A stretch of 64,000 nt of DNA from Haliclona indistincta (taxonomy: Eukaryota > Porifera > Demospongiae > Haplosclerida > Chalinidae): positions 1,110,342 through 1,174,341 of the forward strand of contig OZ024783.1 in NCBI GenBank assembly GCA_964017065.1. The letters run 5' to 3'. Both the position numbers and the translations under genes were made by a program. Below, piece after piece: positions 49,829 through 63,717 of this stretch; the stretch's first letter is position 1, and every line of letters begins with the position of its first letter. The notes under the pieces were generated by a model that searched no databases, was not told where the DNA came from, and saw nothing but the letters and a program-made list of their open reading frames with translations.

Positions 49829-50258
49829 CAGTCAACCGGGCTATTCCAACGTGTTATGGCGTTACAGTGTTAATTTAGTTCTCGTTTATACAGTTGTAAC
49901 TTTGTTCACGAACATTGGATCTACTTGGAACTTTTTGTCAATTCGATTCCTCATCTCCAGCCTATTTTTCACCTAGATCTTCAGAATTTGAATCGGTAAG
50001 TTTAATAATTTTGCCAAATAGACCGTTTTAATTCGTGAACCTTCGCGGGCTATTTCTTATTCGTGGCTGCTTGAAGACTTGTAGTGTTGTAAAGGAACTT
50101 GTCTGCTGAACACGTTGGTTCTTGTTTTAATCATGTGCGCGCTACCATTTTTATGCTATAAGCGAAAAGAGAAAGTAAGGCTAGCGGGGCTATTTCGACA
50201 ATTGAAATCACGTTCCAATTGGATTTGTACGTGGAGTCGGAATAGCCCCAGTTGACTT
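49829..50258. mobile_element. MITE, about 430 bp, Tc1/pogo-like
   Basis: Inverted ends CAGTCAACCGGGCTATTCC and the complement of AGTCAACTGGGGCTATTCC, with TA on both sides. No ORF. It lies at the point where homology of this block to block F ends. Confidence 0.75.
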
Positions 50259-50300
50259 AACATAGGGACCACCTTGAAGACAAATACATCACGAAGCAAC

Positions 50301-50303
<3 letters not shown>

Positions 50304-50353
<50 letters not shown>

Positions 50354-50629
50354 AGGGAGAGGGAGAGGGAGAGGGAGAGGGAGAGGGAGAGGGAGAGGGA
50401 GAGGGAGAGGGAGAGGGAGAGGGAGAGGGAGAGGGAGAGGGAGAGGGAGAGGGAGAGGGAGAGGGAGAGGGAGAGGGAGAGGGAGAGGGAGAGGGAGAGG
50501 GAGAGGGAGAGGGAGAGGGAGAGGGAGAGGGAGAGGGAGAGGGAGAGGGAGAGGGAGAGGGAGAGGGAGAGGGAGAGGGAGAGGGAGAGGGAGAGGGAGA
50601 GGGAGGGAGGGAGGGAGGGAGAGAGAGAG

Positions 50630-50663
<34 letters not shown>

Positions 50664-50757
50664 GAGGGAGGAAGAGAGGGAGGGAGAGAGAGAGAGAGGG
50701 AGGGAGGGAGGGAGGGAGGGAGGGAGGAGGAGGGAGGGAGGGAGGGAGGGAGAGGGA
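50304..50757. repeat. GGGAGA microsatellite array
   Basis: (GA)n, then about 45 copies of GGGAGA, then GGGA-rich sequence, 450 bp in all. It joins the NAGPA-5 side to gene X-H 5' sequence, a second GA array at a block-internal deletion junction. Confidence 0.97.
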
Positions 50758-51091
50758 GGTTTGATGAGTGCTTGGAAGGATGAGAGCCTCCTTGAGAGGA
50801 GGCATGGACAGTTACTTTTTGCCTGGTCGAGTTTTGCCTCTTTGATAATTTCCAGTTGAAAGATTCTTATGTTGCACGCGGCGTTCTAAATCCTGTAGTT
50901 ACCTCGATTCATCGTCTAACCTACATATGACCACAAGAGGCTATGAGTGAATGAGTGGGTGAGTGAGTGTGTGTGTGTGTGACTCACCTAGCTTCAGTCA
51001 TCTCTATTCCATGATGATAGTATCACTGTCTGTACACAATATTGACTCACAGTACTAGCAGTGACACACTCACATCACTCACCTTCTATCA

Positions 51092-52020
51092 AAACAAGTA
51101 ACTGTCCATGCCTCCTCTCAAGGAGGCTCTCATCCTTCCAAGCACGACTTTGACCTCTTACAACAGGATGTTGATACTCTTCAGGCGTGGTGTTCTCAAA
51201 ATGTCATGAAGTTCAATATATCCAAGCGTAAATTCATGATAATTTCAAGGAAGCCCTCTCCTTTGCAGCCTTTGTCAGTTTTAAAGATCGATGACACCCC
51301 TTTGGCTCAGGTTCCCAAGTTTAAATATCTTGGTGTTTGGCTATCAGAGAGACTAGACTGGTCAATTCATGTACAAGCAATTACCAAGTCAGCTGCTAGA
51401 ACAGTGGGTATGCTCTACAGGAGGTTCTATAAACATGCTTCATCAAGAACTCTTGTTAAAATGTACACAGTCATGGTGCGACCTTTGTTAGAGTATGCTG
51501 CACCAGTGTGGGATCCTTACCAACAGAGTTTGATTGCAGCTCTAGAGAGGGTTCAAAAGATGGCGCTGAGGATGTGTGCTAAAAATTGGTCTGCAAATTA
51601 TGAAGATCTCTTGTTGCAGTTTAACTTGCCATCTCTGAGGCAAAGACGGGCGCTTCTCAAGCTACCCTTCTTTTTTCAAATTCACAATGATAACTTTCAT
51701 TATTTGGGCCCACCTGTGCATCCTTCCCCCATGGACCCTAGACTGAGAGGCTATAAACCTGCTCGTATCGCTTGCTTGATACCTAATTGTACTAAAGCTT
51801 ACAAGTCGTCTTTTTTCCCTGATGCTGTTAAAAGGTGGAATGACCTTCCTTTTGAGCTGCGGTCTCTTCAATCTCTATCTATATGTTTAAGAAGGGCGTC
51901 CTCAATCACTGGACCAATTAATTTACTGAATAATTTATTACCTTAATGGTTTGTATCCTTGTCATAGCTTTGCTATTGATACGACCGTGCATTGTATGCA
52001 AAATTGTCATAAAAAAAAAA
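51092..52020 (+). mobile_element. 5'-truncated LINE with poly-A tail
   Basis: The retrotransposon 3' end starts at about 51145 (DFDLLQQDVDTLQAW...) and ends in A10 at 52020. The target ATCA/TCA is repeated at 51088-51091 and 52021-52023; the empty site CTTCTATCAGGTGTG is seen at 43149-43163. Before the LINE sequence, 51096-51144 is an exact inverted copy of 50769-50816. Confidence 0.88.
51206..51946 (+). CDS. LINE reverse transcriptase, C-terminal part
   Basis: 246 codons from the first ATG; the reading frame is open back to about 51145. It contains the thumb/C-terminal signature of Jockey/RTE/CR1-like elements: FKYLGVWLSERLDWSIHV, RPLLEYAAPVWDPY, LERVQKMALRM and KSSFFPDAVKRWNDLP. No catalytic FADD box or endonuclease is present because the copy is truncated. 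It is uninterrupted, so the insertion is young. Confidence 0.85.
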   Translation: MKFNISKRKFMIISRKPSPLQPLSVLKIDDTPLAQVPKFKYLGVWLSERLDWSIHVQAITKSAARTVGMLYRRFYKHASSRTLVKMYTVMVRPLLEYAAPVWDPYQQSLIAALERVQKMALRMCAKNWSANYEDLLLQFNLPSLRQRRALLKLPFFFQIHNDNFHYLGPPVHPSPMDPRLRGYKPARIACLIPNCTKAYKSSFFPDAVKRWNDLPFELRSLQSLSICLRRASSITGPINLLNNLLP

Positions 52021-52381
52021 TCAGGTGTGCTCGAGCAGCAGTGGAGAAATCAAGCTGAGAGAAGCAAGTCAGTAGTATTGCAATGGTAGTAACAGGCTCT
52101 CTCTCTGAGCTGCTGGTAGTCTCCATAATAACCTAACCAGCACAGGAGGAGGGCAGTAGGTGAGTTAGGACACACACATCACTCACTGGGTTCATCCACC
52201 ATCTCCTCCACTCCGCTATAAGATGCTACATGTATATCATTTTGAGTCACGCTTCTCTACACTGATTGATGAGGGTCCTAACGAAGTGATCACTATACTG
52301 TTCTTCTGTAAAGAGCTAGACCATCAGATTCATCTCAAGAAGGCTAGGCTCGCTTCTTCAGCTCGCTTCTTTTGGCGGCAT

Positions 52382-52565
52382 GGCGGGTAAGCATCACGTG
52401 ATTTAATTTAACAGACATTGTAATTTTCTAGCTGTTAATTTTCCTGCTGTAGGAAACCACAAAAGCATTCTCTCAAAGCCGAGCTGATTGCCGTGACAGA
52501 ATATAGGGCGGACCTAGTTTATCAAAGGAGAGTACTTCAGATTTATTGACCGTGGACGCAGAGCA
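52382..52565. promoter_or_regulatory. shared divergent promoter gene X-H / R6
   Basis: A 184-bp spacer with TCACGTGA at 52394-52401. Here the proximal R-side sequence (TTTATCAAAGG...ATTTATTGACCGTGGACGC) is preserved directly before the R6 ATG. Confidence 0.5.
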
Positions 52566-55500
52566 ATGGCTGAAGGACCACGAGAAGAACAATACAAAAT
52601 CGCGTTTAAGAACGGGAACAAGCTAATGGCGGAGCAGCTGCTACCCAACATACCACAACCAGCTACCATCACGACAACGTTCAAGTCCAAACTGTTTTCT
52701 TATGAGTTAATATCATTGGTCTCTCTGCTCCACCTAGCTGCGTACTGGGGCTGGAGGAATGTCGTCATTGCGCTAGTATCAGTGTATAATTGTGCCGCCA
52801 ACTGCAAGGACAAGGAGGGACACATTCCACTGCATTATGCCGCCAGCAATGGACACCTCGAGGTGGTGAAATATTTCATAGTTGAACTACATTGTGACCC
52901 TATGGACAAGAACAAGTATGGCAGGACACCACTTCACTATGCTTGTGAGTATGGTTATCTCAACATTGCTCAGTATCTCATCAGAGAGGAACACTGTAAC
53001 CCATCATGTGAGAACCAAAATGGCATGACACCACTTCACTATGCTTGTGACCATGGTCACCTCAACATTGCTCAGTATCTCATCAGAGAGGAACACTGTA
53101 ACCCATCTTGTGAGAACAATGGTGGCACTACACCACTTCACTTTGCTTGTTGCTATGGTCACCTCAACATAGCTCAGTATCTCATCAGAGAGGAACACTG
53201 TAACCCATCATGTGAGAACAATGATGGTGATACATCACTTCACTATGCTTGTCTACGTGACCACGCCCATATTGTACAATATCTGTTATCAACTGGTCGA
53301 GTGAATCCACTGACTAAGGACACATTAGGCGACACTGCATTGTCCTTGGCTAGTGACAATTATGATCTTATTAAACTATTTGAACCATTCGAAGAGTGCA
53401 GGACAGCCTTCCCAGTGCACACGTTCACTAAACTGATACTCACAGGAGACAGTGGAGCTGGTAAGACTACCATAACTGAACTCATCGTCCGCCTAGCTAG
53501 TTCTACAGCTGTAGAGTGTGTCGCTGATGTTCAACGCTGCACAGCAGGGATCGTTCCACACCACATCCAGAGTGAGCAGCTGGGCAACTTTGTCGTGTAT
53601 GACTTTGCTGGACAGCAAGAATACTACTCGAGTCATGATGCCGTGCTCGAGCAAGTGATGCGAAGGTCAGCAGCCATGTTTCTCTGTGTGGTAGACCTGA
53701 GTGAGAGCAAGGAGAAGATCTGTGAGTCGCTCCACTACTGGCTAAGCTTTATCGACAATGCCTGCAGCACAGCAGAGGGACGATCGCACGTGGTGATCAT
53801 TGGTAGCCATGCCGACCAGGTCATGTCGTCGGTGGAGAAGAGCTCGCTGCTGCAGACCATCATAGCTACCAGAAGAGTAAGACGCCAGTTGTACGTAGAG
53901 TGCATTGCTATGGACTGTCGCAGAACCAACACTGACGCTTCACGTCGTTTGATCGCCACACTCACCAACAGCCAGAAAGCTATCACTGCCAGTCAGCCCG
54001 TCATCCACTACTATTCTCATGTTGTCTACGCATTCCTTCGTACCAAGCTGAACGTAGTAGGCTGTACACTACATGATCTTGTCTCGGCAATCGCTAAGGA
54101 AAACGATTCTTCTCTCCCTAGTGACCAGTCTGTCCTCACAGAGATCCTCACCACTCTCAGTGATAAAGGTCTCATCCTCTTTATACGCCATCATCAATCC
54201 AGCTGGATCGTAGTGAAGACAGAAGCCTTGTTAAACGAAATCAATGGAACACTGTTTGCCCCTCGTCAATTCAAAGAGCATCGTGATCTTGCCAGCAACA
54301 CTGGCATAGTACCCGTCTCTAACCTTCACAAAGTGTTTCCCGACTACAACTCAGACATGCTCATCGGATTTCTCAAATCATTGGATTTCTGTCGACCAGT
54401 GGACCCATCAGTGCTGCAGTATACCAACCTCCAGACCACACCCTCTCACTCCACAGCTGATCTCCTCTTCTTCCCTGGTCTCGTTCAGTCAGAGCGACCA
54501 GACAGCCTCGTCCAGCAGCTAGGAGCACTAGAGTTTGGCTGGTGTCTGAAGTGTATGGATCCACATGAGTTCTTGAGCTCTCGTTTTCTTCACGTTCTTC
54601 TCCTCTCAGTGGCTTACAAGTTCCCTCTAGCCAGTCAAGGTCTTAATCGCATGTGCAGAGTGTGGAGGAATGGCATCGTCTGGAGAAATGACGATGACAT
54701 CACAACAGTGATAGAGCTCCATGACAACAACAGATGTGTGTTGGTGGCCATGTCGTGTGATGACACCATTCCAGTTGAAAATGCCGAACTTCGCAGTTCT
54801 CTCATTGGTCTAGTTCGTCACCTCCAACAGCAGTATTGCCCTCATCTCGATGTGCGTGACTTCCTCATCTCTCCTGATCTCATCCAGCGATACCCTCTGG
54901 ATAACCTGCCTGACTCTGACCTGTTCGACATCCATCACGTCGCTCGATCTATGCTCCTTCACAAGAAAGTGGTTCCCAGTTATACAGATAGCAGTGGTCG
55001 TCTTCCATTAACATCACTTCCCTTTGAGCCATATCATCAGCTTAGTTCCTCCTCTGTCTGTCAGCTACTCAATCCTAACATGGCTGACCAGCCAGTTCCT
55101 GGTCCTCTCCTCCATGAGGTAAAGCAGCTTTGTCGTCAGCTCAAGGAGTCTCTGAAAGTTAGTGAACTGAGAGAGCATCTGGACAAGCTGAGTCTATTCG
55201 TTGGTGCGAATCCTCTGGTGAGCAGTGTGGCTGTACTGTAGCATGTGATGGTAGTAATGTTTCTCTGGTGTGTACAGGAGGTGGCTGGCTTGAAGGAGCA
55301 GGACCTACCAAGTGATCCACCCACAGCTGCTGGTAGCTCCAGTACCCTCAGTGAGTCACACATGTACACAAGTTGTGACAGTATTGTTATTGTATGTTCA
55401 GGCTCAGTTAGTCAGACTCCTCCCAGTACTCATTCTGATCCACCAGTACCCAGTGTAGACCTGTCCAATATACCTGATGATGGTACACTAGGTGAGTCAG

Positions 55501-55781
55501 TGAATGATGGAATTCCTTTTAGCTCAATTTCTGCAGATATCAATACTCATCTTGCTGTACTGATGTCAGTTCTCAAAGACACTGTGTGTCAATGGTGTGA
55601 ACTAGGAATACAGCTCAGACTGAGCTACTTCACACTAAGAGAAATAGAGAAGGATCGCAGAGAGGCTAAAGAGTGCATGATAGAGATGCTGGCTGTATGG
55701 TTGAAGGGTCAGGGAGGAGAGTGTACTAAACACACTCTCAGAACAGCACTGTTGAACATTGACTGCAGGATAGATGATTGA
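52566..55781 (+). CDS. R6: ankyrin-Roc-COR-Death protein
   Basis: Intact. Exons 52566-55217, 55278-55350, 55402-55491 and 55537-55781 give 1019 residues. It has three REEHC cassettes (ENQNGMTPLHYACDHG, ENNGGTTPLHFACCYG, ENNDGDTSLHYACLRD). The P-loop is at about residue 294 (GDSGAGKT), DFAGQQEYY at about 345 and SHADQ at about 415, with COR up to about 880. One Glu is missing in the VEKSS loop and RYTAG is RCTAG. The COR tail (RVWRNGIVWRNDDD) and Death domain (CQWCELGIQLRLSYFTL, class C) differ from both the R1-3 and R4-5 types. It is the rightmost copy, next to the only complete NAGPA, and may represent the founder block. Confidence 0.93.
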
Positions 55782-55948
55782 ATAAAATTTGAAATACGTT
55801 TCAGTGTCTCTTCATGTTCAATATCACTTCATTATGAACCTACTATGTGATGTCTGCTGCTAGTTAGTAAAGAGGGAGGAGCTAGTTATTATAAAATACA
55901 CTGTACACACTGGTGGTGATAAAATAATTTGTTAATAAGTCATCTTGT

Positions 55949-58407
55949 TCAATGATGTGATATAATACAAGTGATAGAGGAGACAGGTCTCTCACAGATA
56001 CTGCTAGTGTCAGTACAGGTGGGACGATTAACATAATGACCATTATACACTGATGTACTGCTACCACCACCATCTAGATTCTGAGACGAGAGAGAGAGAA
56101 GGAGGGAGGGTGAGAGAGAGAGAGAAGGAGGGAGAGAGAGAGAGGGAGGGAGAGAGAAAAACCGTGAGTATCATATTTCTTATAAAAATCAGGTGCCTCT
56201 TATTTAACCTTCTCTCTAAAATAGGTGCTAACCCTCCAAATTTTGGAAAGCACTTTAGTCAAAGCTCAGCCAACTGCACTAAGCGCACTTCATGGAACAG
56301 ATTATATGACGCATTCTTGGTCAATAACACGTCCGTGTTGCACCACACCTCCAATTGCTGCACTTATAGCAAGAGTTTATAATGAACAGAGAGTATCGCA
56401 CTAGAATTGGTCCATCACGGGAAAGTAACGTGACCAGCACGCGAGCGCTATTACGTGTTCTGACGTTGTTCAATACTTGTCGATTTTGCCTACGTAATGC
56501 ATGCAGGCTAGGCACGCCCAGCGACCTGCATGTGCAAGCCTTAGCAACGACGATGAAGCGAGCAGCAGCAAGCGATCACGAGTTTCATGGAACTCTGCAG
56601 GCAAAACGACCAGCTAGTTTACCAGTGGACAGCTTCATTAACGCTTTAAGTACTGCTGGAGACAAAGAATATGGCGATTGGCTTAATTTTCGGGTGGGAT
56701 ACACAGTAACGAAAGGACATCAGCTTATCATCGACTCTAAAGTTTGGCATTTACATCCTCCTGCTGGATCTACTTCACGAACAAGACTTCAGCGCCAATT
56801 TCAGCGCCAATGCACTCTTCAAATAGCTCTTCCATCAGACTTTAATATACGTAGCTTGCTTCAGCGTGCCGCGCCCACGCATGCCAGCCGCATTAGAGTA
56901 TGCATTGTTACGTCACGTTATAAAATTAATTATTTGCGGACGTCATTTGCTCGCGTGCTGGTCACGTTACTTTCCCGAGAGTCTCCGTGATGGACCAATT
57001 GGAGTGCGATACTCTCTGTTCATTATAAACTCTTGCTTATAGGGCTTCTACTCCAATAGTGGGCATGAAATTTTATTAATTTGCACCAAATCTTTATAGT
57101 TTGGTGCTTTTATCACAAAATGCATAATACTTGTGGAATTTTAAACTGTGCTGCCTCACTACTCTACTTGTGCAAGAAGTAATAAAACCACTATATCATC
57201 ACAGACAATACTAACTAACTCATTGTGTACATGTACAGCTGATCAATGTGTTGAGGTGCTTACCACTGCTTGCCAGCATCCTACTGATTGGAGTATCTTA
57301 GAGAACTCCATTAAATCAATACCTTTCTTGATATCCTCCTCACCATCAACCTGTAGTAATGAAGAATAGCACATCGTTCTATTGACCCCGCCCACACACC
57401 TGGAGGAGGATCAGAGTACCATTCTTAGCAGCACATATCGCGGTGCGAGGAGCCTTCTCAGTGACAAACTTATCAGAGATGTTCTCCAGCTTAGCGCTAG
57501 TCTCAATCCAGACCTCACCACTGTAGCAATGATATGAAGTGACATACAGCTAGCAGGGTCTCACTCACTCTCTCACTAGCCAGCCAGCTCCTGTGATTAG
57601 CTGACGGAACTTGTACTTTGATCCCAGGAGTGTGGCGTTGCTAAGGTAACCAACAACATAGGTGGAGTCTAACAGACCAAAATTAACCCTGGAACCACCT
57701 GAAATCTGTAAAAAATCACACCACATTAAAATTTTTACTGTCAGTAAGACTAAATTTTTGTACTCACCTGTTGTACAGTGCTGTTTACAATGAGGTTACC
57801 AATGCAACCACCGAATGGCTCATGAAAGTATCCAGCATTAGTGGAGTATGTGCAGCCATGCTGCTTAGAGGTAGCTGAGGTGACTGAGAGATTGCGACAA
57901 CCTAGGATGGTAAAGAGTAAAACCTTAACATGTATTGATACATGATGGCACTGGTTTACTGTCTTCTTGCAATGCCGAAGTGTAGAGTGTCACCTTCATG
58001 CACTAATGTGTTCAGTCTCTGTAGTCACTGTTTTCTTTATTCACACGATGGAGGATGATCAGAGACTGAACATGACTGAGGTGACTTTCTACTCTTTTCA
58101 CTTCAACATTGCAAGAAGACAGTAAGCTACATTACCAACCTCCATTAGGTAGTTGAAATGAGAAGTTGTTTGGTAGTCCATCGTACAGTGCGGCTACATA
58201 AGCAGTGTAGCTAGCGCCAGAGGCGGTCACTCCGACAAACGAGCCATTAGAGAAAGATGGGGAGACATCGGCCCAGTTATGGTAGTCCACCAGCACGATG
58301 TCGTCTTGTAGCTGTACTCGTGATGAAGGAGAGAGCATGAGACGCGCCTGTGAGAGCGCGGGAACCAGCAATAGCAGGCAAACTGATGACACAGCAAGAC
58401 CCGCCAT
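55949..58407 (-). CDS. NAGPA-like: NAGPA-like phosphodiester glycosidase, complete
   Basis: Exons 58407-58140, 57901-57768, 57705-57569, 57520-57400, 57350-57264 and 56080-55949 sum to 879 bp, 292 residues, with all phases compatible. Exon 1 begins MAGLAVSSVCLLLLVPALSQA, a clear signal peptide, then VDYHNWADVSPSF. The junction gives PNGGCRNLSV, matching the family's GGC start of the catalytic part. Downstream are NAGYFHEPFGGCIGN, an APRTAICAAKNG segment and NLDGGGSSTSVYNG. The family cleaves GlcNAc-1-phosphodiesters to expose mannose-6-phosphate in the Golgi. It is shorter than human NAGPA (515 residues) and lacks the EGF-like/transmembrane tail, so it may be soluble. Introns 1 and 5 carry MITEs (57959-58122, 56370-57035). 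This is the only copy in the window with exon 1. Confidence 0.9.
56370..57035. mobile_element. 666-bp TIR element, TSD CTTATAG
   Basis: Ends CAAGAGTTTATAATG and its complement. The inverted arms extend about 75 bp (56370-56445, 56950-57035) with indels. CTTATAG is duplicated at 56363-56369 and 57036-57042; the empty paralogue at 48808-48818 reads TGCTTATAGGAC. An open frame at 56382-56990 (includes TMKRAAASDHEF, GDWLNFRVGY) crosses both arms and is unrecognised. It lies in NAGPA-6 intron 5. Confidence 0.85.
57959..58122. mobile_element. 164-bp MITE in NAGPA-6 intron 1, TA target
   Basis: Ends CTGTCTTCTTGCAATG and its complement, flanked by TA. It sits exactly where sequence similarity between NAGPA-6 and the five truncated copies stops. 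Confidence 0.85.
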
Positions 58408-58633
58408 GTTGCTGTTGGGTGTGGTTAATGAGCGAAGAATTTTGGGTGGGGCTCACACTTAAAAATAGCATGCTTGCTAATTTGTTTCCCAGCTCATTGC
58501 GAATTATTATAGAAAAAATGTGTATCATCAATACAAATACAAAATCTGAAGAGGATCAGCGAAAGAGAGGAAACTTTACGTTTATATTTTTTACCGGCGG
58601 CATAATTATACAGTAGTCACATGAAGCGAAAGG

Positions 58634-59215
58634 TCACTCAAAGCGACGATATGTTCCATCGGGCCCACCATTCTCACCAAAACCGTATTTACGACGAATT
58701 TCGTCGTTCTTCACTTTGTTTCTGGCTCTCCTCTCAGCACTGCGCTGACTAATTTCGTCTTTCTCGCGGAAATAATTCTCCTGTTCCATCTGGTCATTCC
58801 TTTTCGATCTCTTAGCGCACCACACACAGCAGCAGATACACACAGTACAACAGCAACAGAGAGATAGGGAGATGGCGAGCAGTATCAGTATCAAGATTAT
58901 CAGAACCGTTATAGCACAAGTGCCGAAGTTGTACTGGAGGTCTGGACACTCGTCGATTGCGTTGAAGAGTAGGGTACTGGAGGCGGGCTGACAATTTGGT
59001 GAGCTAGTGTTAGTGGGATTGGCGCACCAGGCGCACAAACCAGCATTAGGGAGAGAATTGTTCAAATGACCGACACAGCGATCACAGGTAGTGAACTGGT
59101 TGCAGATAATTCGCTGGAGATCTTCTGGAGAAGGCGTACTCCGGTCTTGAGAAGACGCCATAGTAAAGCAAAGAGAAGCGGCACATAGCGCAACTAGGTA
59201 CGCTAAGCGAGACAT
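58634..59215 (-). CDS. PTTG1IP: PTTG1IP (pituitary tumour-transforming 1 interacting protein) homologue
   Basis: Single-exon ORF of 193 residues. A signal peptide (MSRLAYLVALCAASLCF) precedes a PSI-like Cys-rich ectodomain (CNQFTTCDRCV...CAWC...C), one transmembrane helix at about residues 102-122 (ITVLIILILILLAISLSL) and a run of juxtamembrane cysteines (CCCCTVCICCC). The cytoplasmic tail is a charged coil ending ERRARNKVKNDEIRRKYGF...RFE, the diagnostic PTTG1IP C-terminus. In vertebrates the protein is a type I membrane glycoprotein that binds securin; the sponge role is inferred. It is divergent from the gene at 59355, 139 bp apart. Confidence 0.9.
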   Translation of the reverse strand: MSRLAYLVALCAASLCFTMASSQDRSTPSPEDLQRIICNQFTTCDRCVGHLNNSLPNAGLCAWCANPTNTSSPNCQPASSTLLFNAIDECPDLQYNFGTCAITVLIILILILLAISLSLCCCCTVCICCCVWCAKRSKRNDQMEQENYFREKDEISQRSAERRARNKVKNDEIRRKYGFGENGGPDGTYRRFE

Positions 59216-59354
59216 ATAGAGAACAGGTAGGAGAGTGCTCTACTGGATTCTTGACTTAAGTTCCTGAGAAGCGAAGTGAGAATTAAATATTGTAGGCGTG
59301 GCGTACATTCGGGTAAACAGTTCATGGGTGGGGCTGGTGAGCTGCAGCAGGATC

Positions 59355-60465
59355 ATGGGTTGTGGGTCCTCCAGAAACAGACGGATAGGAGTACTCGGCA
59401 CGGTCTACCCCGGTAAGCACCTAGCTGGGCTGAGTCCCTAATCACTCGATAGTGTGCATTCAAATTCCTCAACCCGTCTTCTACATCCTTACAAATACTT
59501 TAACTTTGTTCTCAAAGCTTCGCTAGTCTGCAGGTGTCTTGATGTGTGTGTGTGTGTGTATGCTGCTTTGCTTTCTAAGACAAACAACTTTACTGACTAT
59601 TTTGAATACAACGAAAACTATTTTCAATATGATGCTTTGTTGAATAACAGCCTGTTTCAACATCTCGATTTTGAATACTACACTTTGTACTATCATTTTG
59701 AATAATACTTCAATGCACATGTATACAGTATACTATTTATCACTTGATCTCTTGTTTTTCAAACAGTGTATCTCTCTCTCCCTCTCTACAGCAGAAGATA
59801 TACTAGTACACCACCCTCATCATCAGCAGCAGGTACCGGAGGCCTGGCCGAGTTCACTCCAAGAGCAACATGAGGAAGAGCCTGATCAAGCTGTCTCCGA
59901 TGAGGAGGACAGAGTTACTCCTCCTCCCCCATATAGTGAGACGGCTGAGGATGGTCATGTGTCTCTGGGCCGAGGTTCCTCTCTGAGCCCCTTCAAGCTA
60001 TCCTTCCATGAGGAGCTACTCAACCGCAGCCTCCCGACGGGTCGCTTCACATATCCCCTCGACATGCATGAGGGCAGCAGCTTAGAGCTAATGGAGGAAA
60101 GACCAGCTCCACCTCTGCAGCTCCCTGGTGTGCCCCAGGATCAGCCAGCTAGGCTAGCCAGGTCCCTCAGCCTACCTCCAGCAGTGACATGGTCTCCATT
60201 CCTCCTGCCCTCCCTAGTGCATCCGGCTACATCATCTCCATGGTCACTAGCTCCACCCACACTCACACTATCACCCTCTCAAGACATCACCGAGCTACCC
60301 AGACTGTCACACCCTCACACTGTGATACCCCTCCCCTCCTCACGACTACCACCACTCACACACCGTCACACAGTCACCTCCACACGAGTCAAGGTGGGCA
60401 GGAGAAGAAGGCGTCGCCACACTAGAACAGCACCGGAACCCATCACCATGTCTACTGTAACATAG
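59355..60465 (+). CDS. small proline-rich protein with N-myristoylation signal
   Basis: Two exons, 59355-59412 and 59792-60465, phase-compatible, 243 residues. The N-terminus MGCGSSRNRR fits an N-myristoyl/palmitoyl membrane anchor. The rest is disordered: acidic (HEEEPDQAVSDEEDRV), a PPPPYSE motif able to bind WW domains, many Pro/Ser/Thr, and a basic end (KVGRRRRRRHTR). No catalytic domain. I do not recognise the family. The intron (59413-59791) holds a (TG)n run near 59543-59558 and nothing else clear. The gene is convergent with the AP180-type gene, with about 450 bp of AT-rich 3' sequence between (60466-60900). Confidence 0.65.
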
Positions 60466-60974
60466 CCAATAATATTAACCACTAATAAACTAGTCATGAA
60501 TATCATTATGTACAGTAATGAATTAACAACACCCACAGTTTGAATCAGCCAAAATTTTTGTAATGCTAATAAAATTAGACACAATAAAATAATTTTATAC
60601 ACAAAGTTGACTACATGATAGTGAGATGGAACGAAAATGTCTAGTTACAAGAAAATTCGAAAGAACAGATGTGTTTCACATTATGGTAGAGATAAGCCGC
60701 TTGCTATATCATGGAGTGACCACACCCACTCCATGGATAGTTATTAATAATCAGCAGTTATTAAGTGTAGTGAGTGATGTGCAGCTGAGAAAAGACAGCT
60801 AAAATAGGGATTGCTGAATAGAGGGAGAGGGAGAGAGAGGGAGAGAGAGAGAGAGAAAGAGAGAGGGAGAGAGAATGGTAAACCAGTTTCTAAGATTCTT
60901 TAGCTATCCATGTTTTGTCAGAAACCACACCCTTCATCACTAGAAACCACACCCTTCATCACTAGTCTACTCAC

Positions 60975-63672
<2,698 letters not shown>

Positions 63673-63717
63673 CTGAGGACTGAGAGAACAACATGAGTGA
63701 CACAGCCATGATACCTG

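Larger units (their letters stand above)
50760..52381 (-). pseudogene. gene X copy H, 5' part, split by a LINE
   Basis: ATG 52381 (MPPKEAS and stop unless spliced). The block EPVTTTAILLTCFSQLDFST... lies near 52105-52030 and the DSDTIIM exon near 51010-51030. The LINE at 51092-52020 is inserted just behind the HLIE codons, at the exon's donor. No carboxypeptidase fragment and no later exons remain; the GA array truncates the copy. Confidence 0.55.

Noticed and set aside
50257..50805. Long open frames of Ser-Leu, Arg-Glu or Arg-Gly repeats over this and other CT/GA arrays
   Set aside because: Translations of microsatellites on both strands; no start context, splicing or non-repeat sequence supports a protein.
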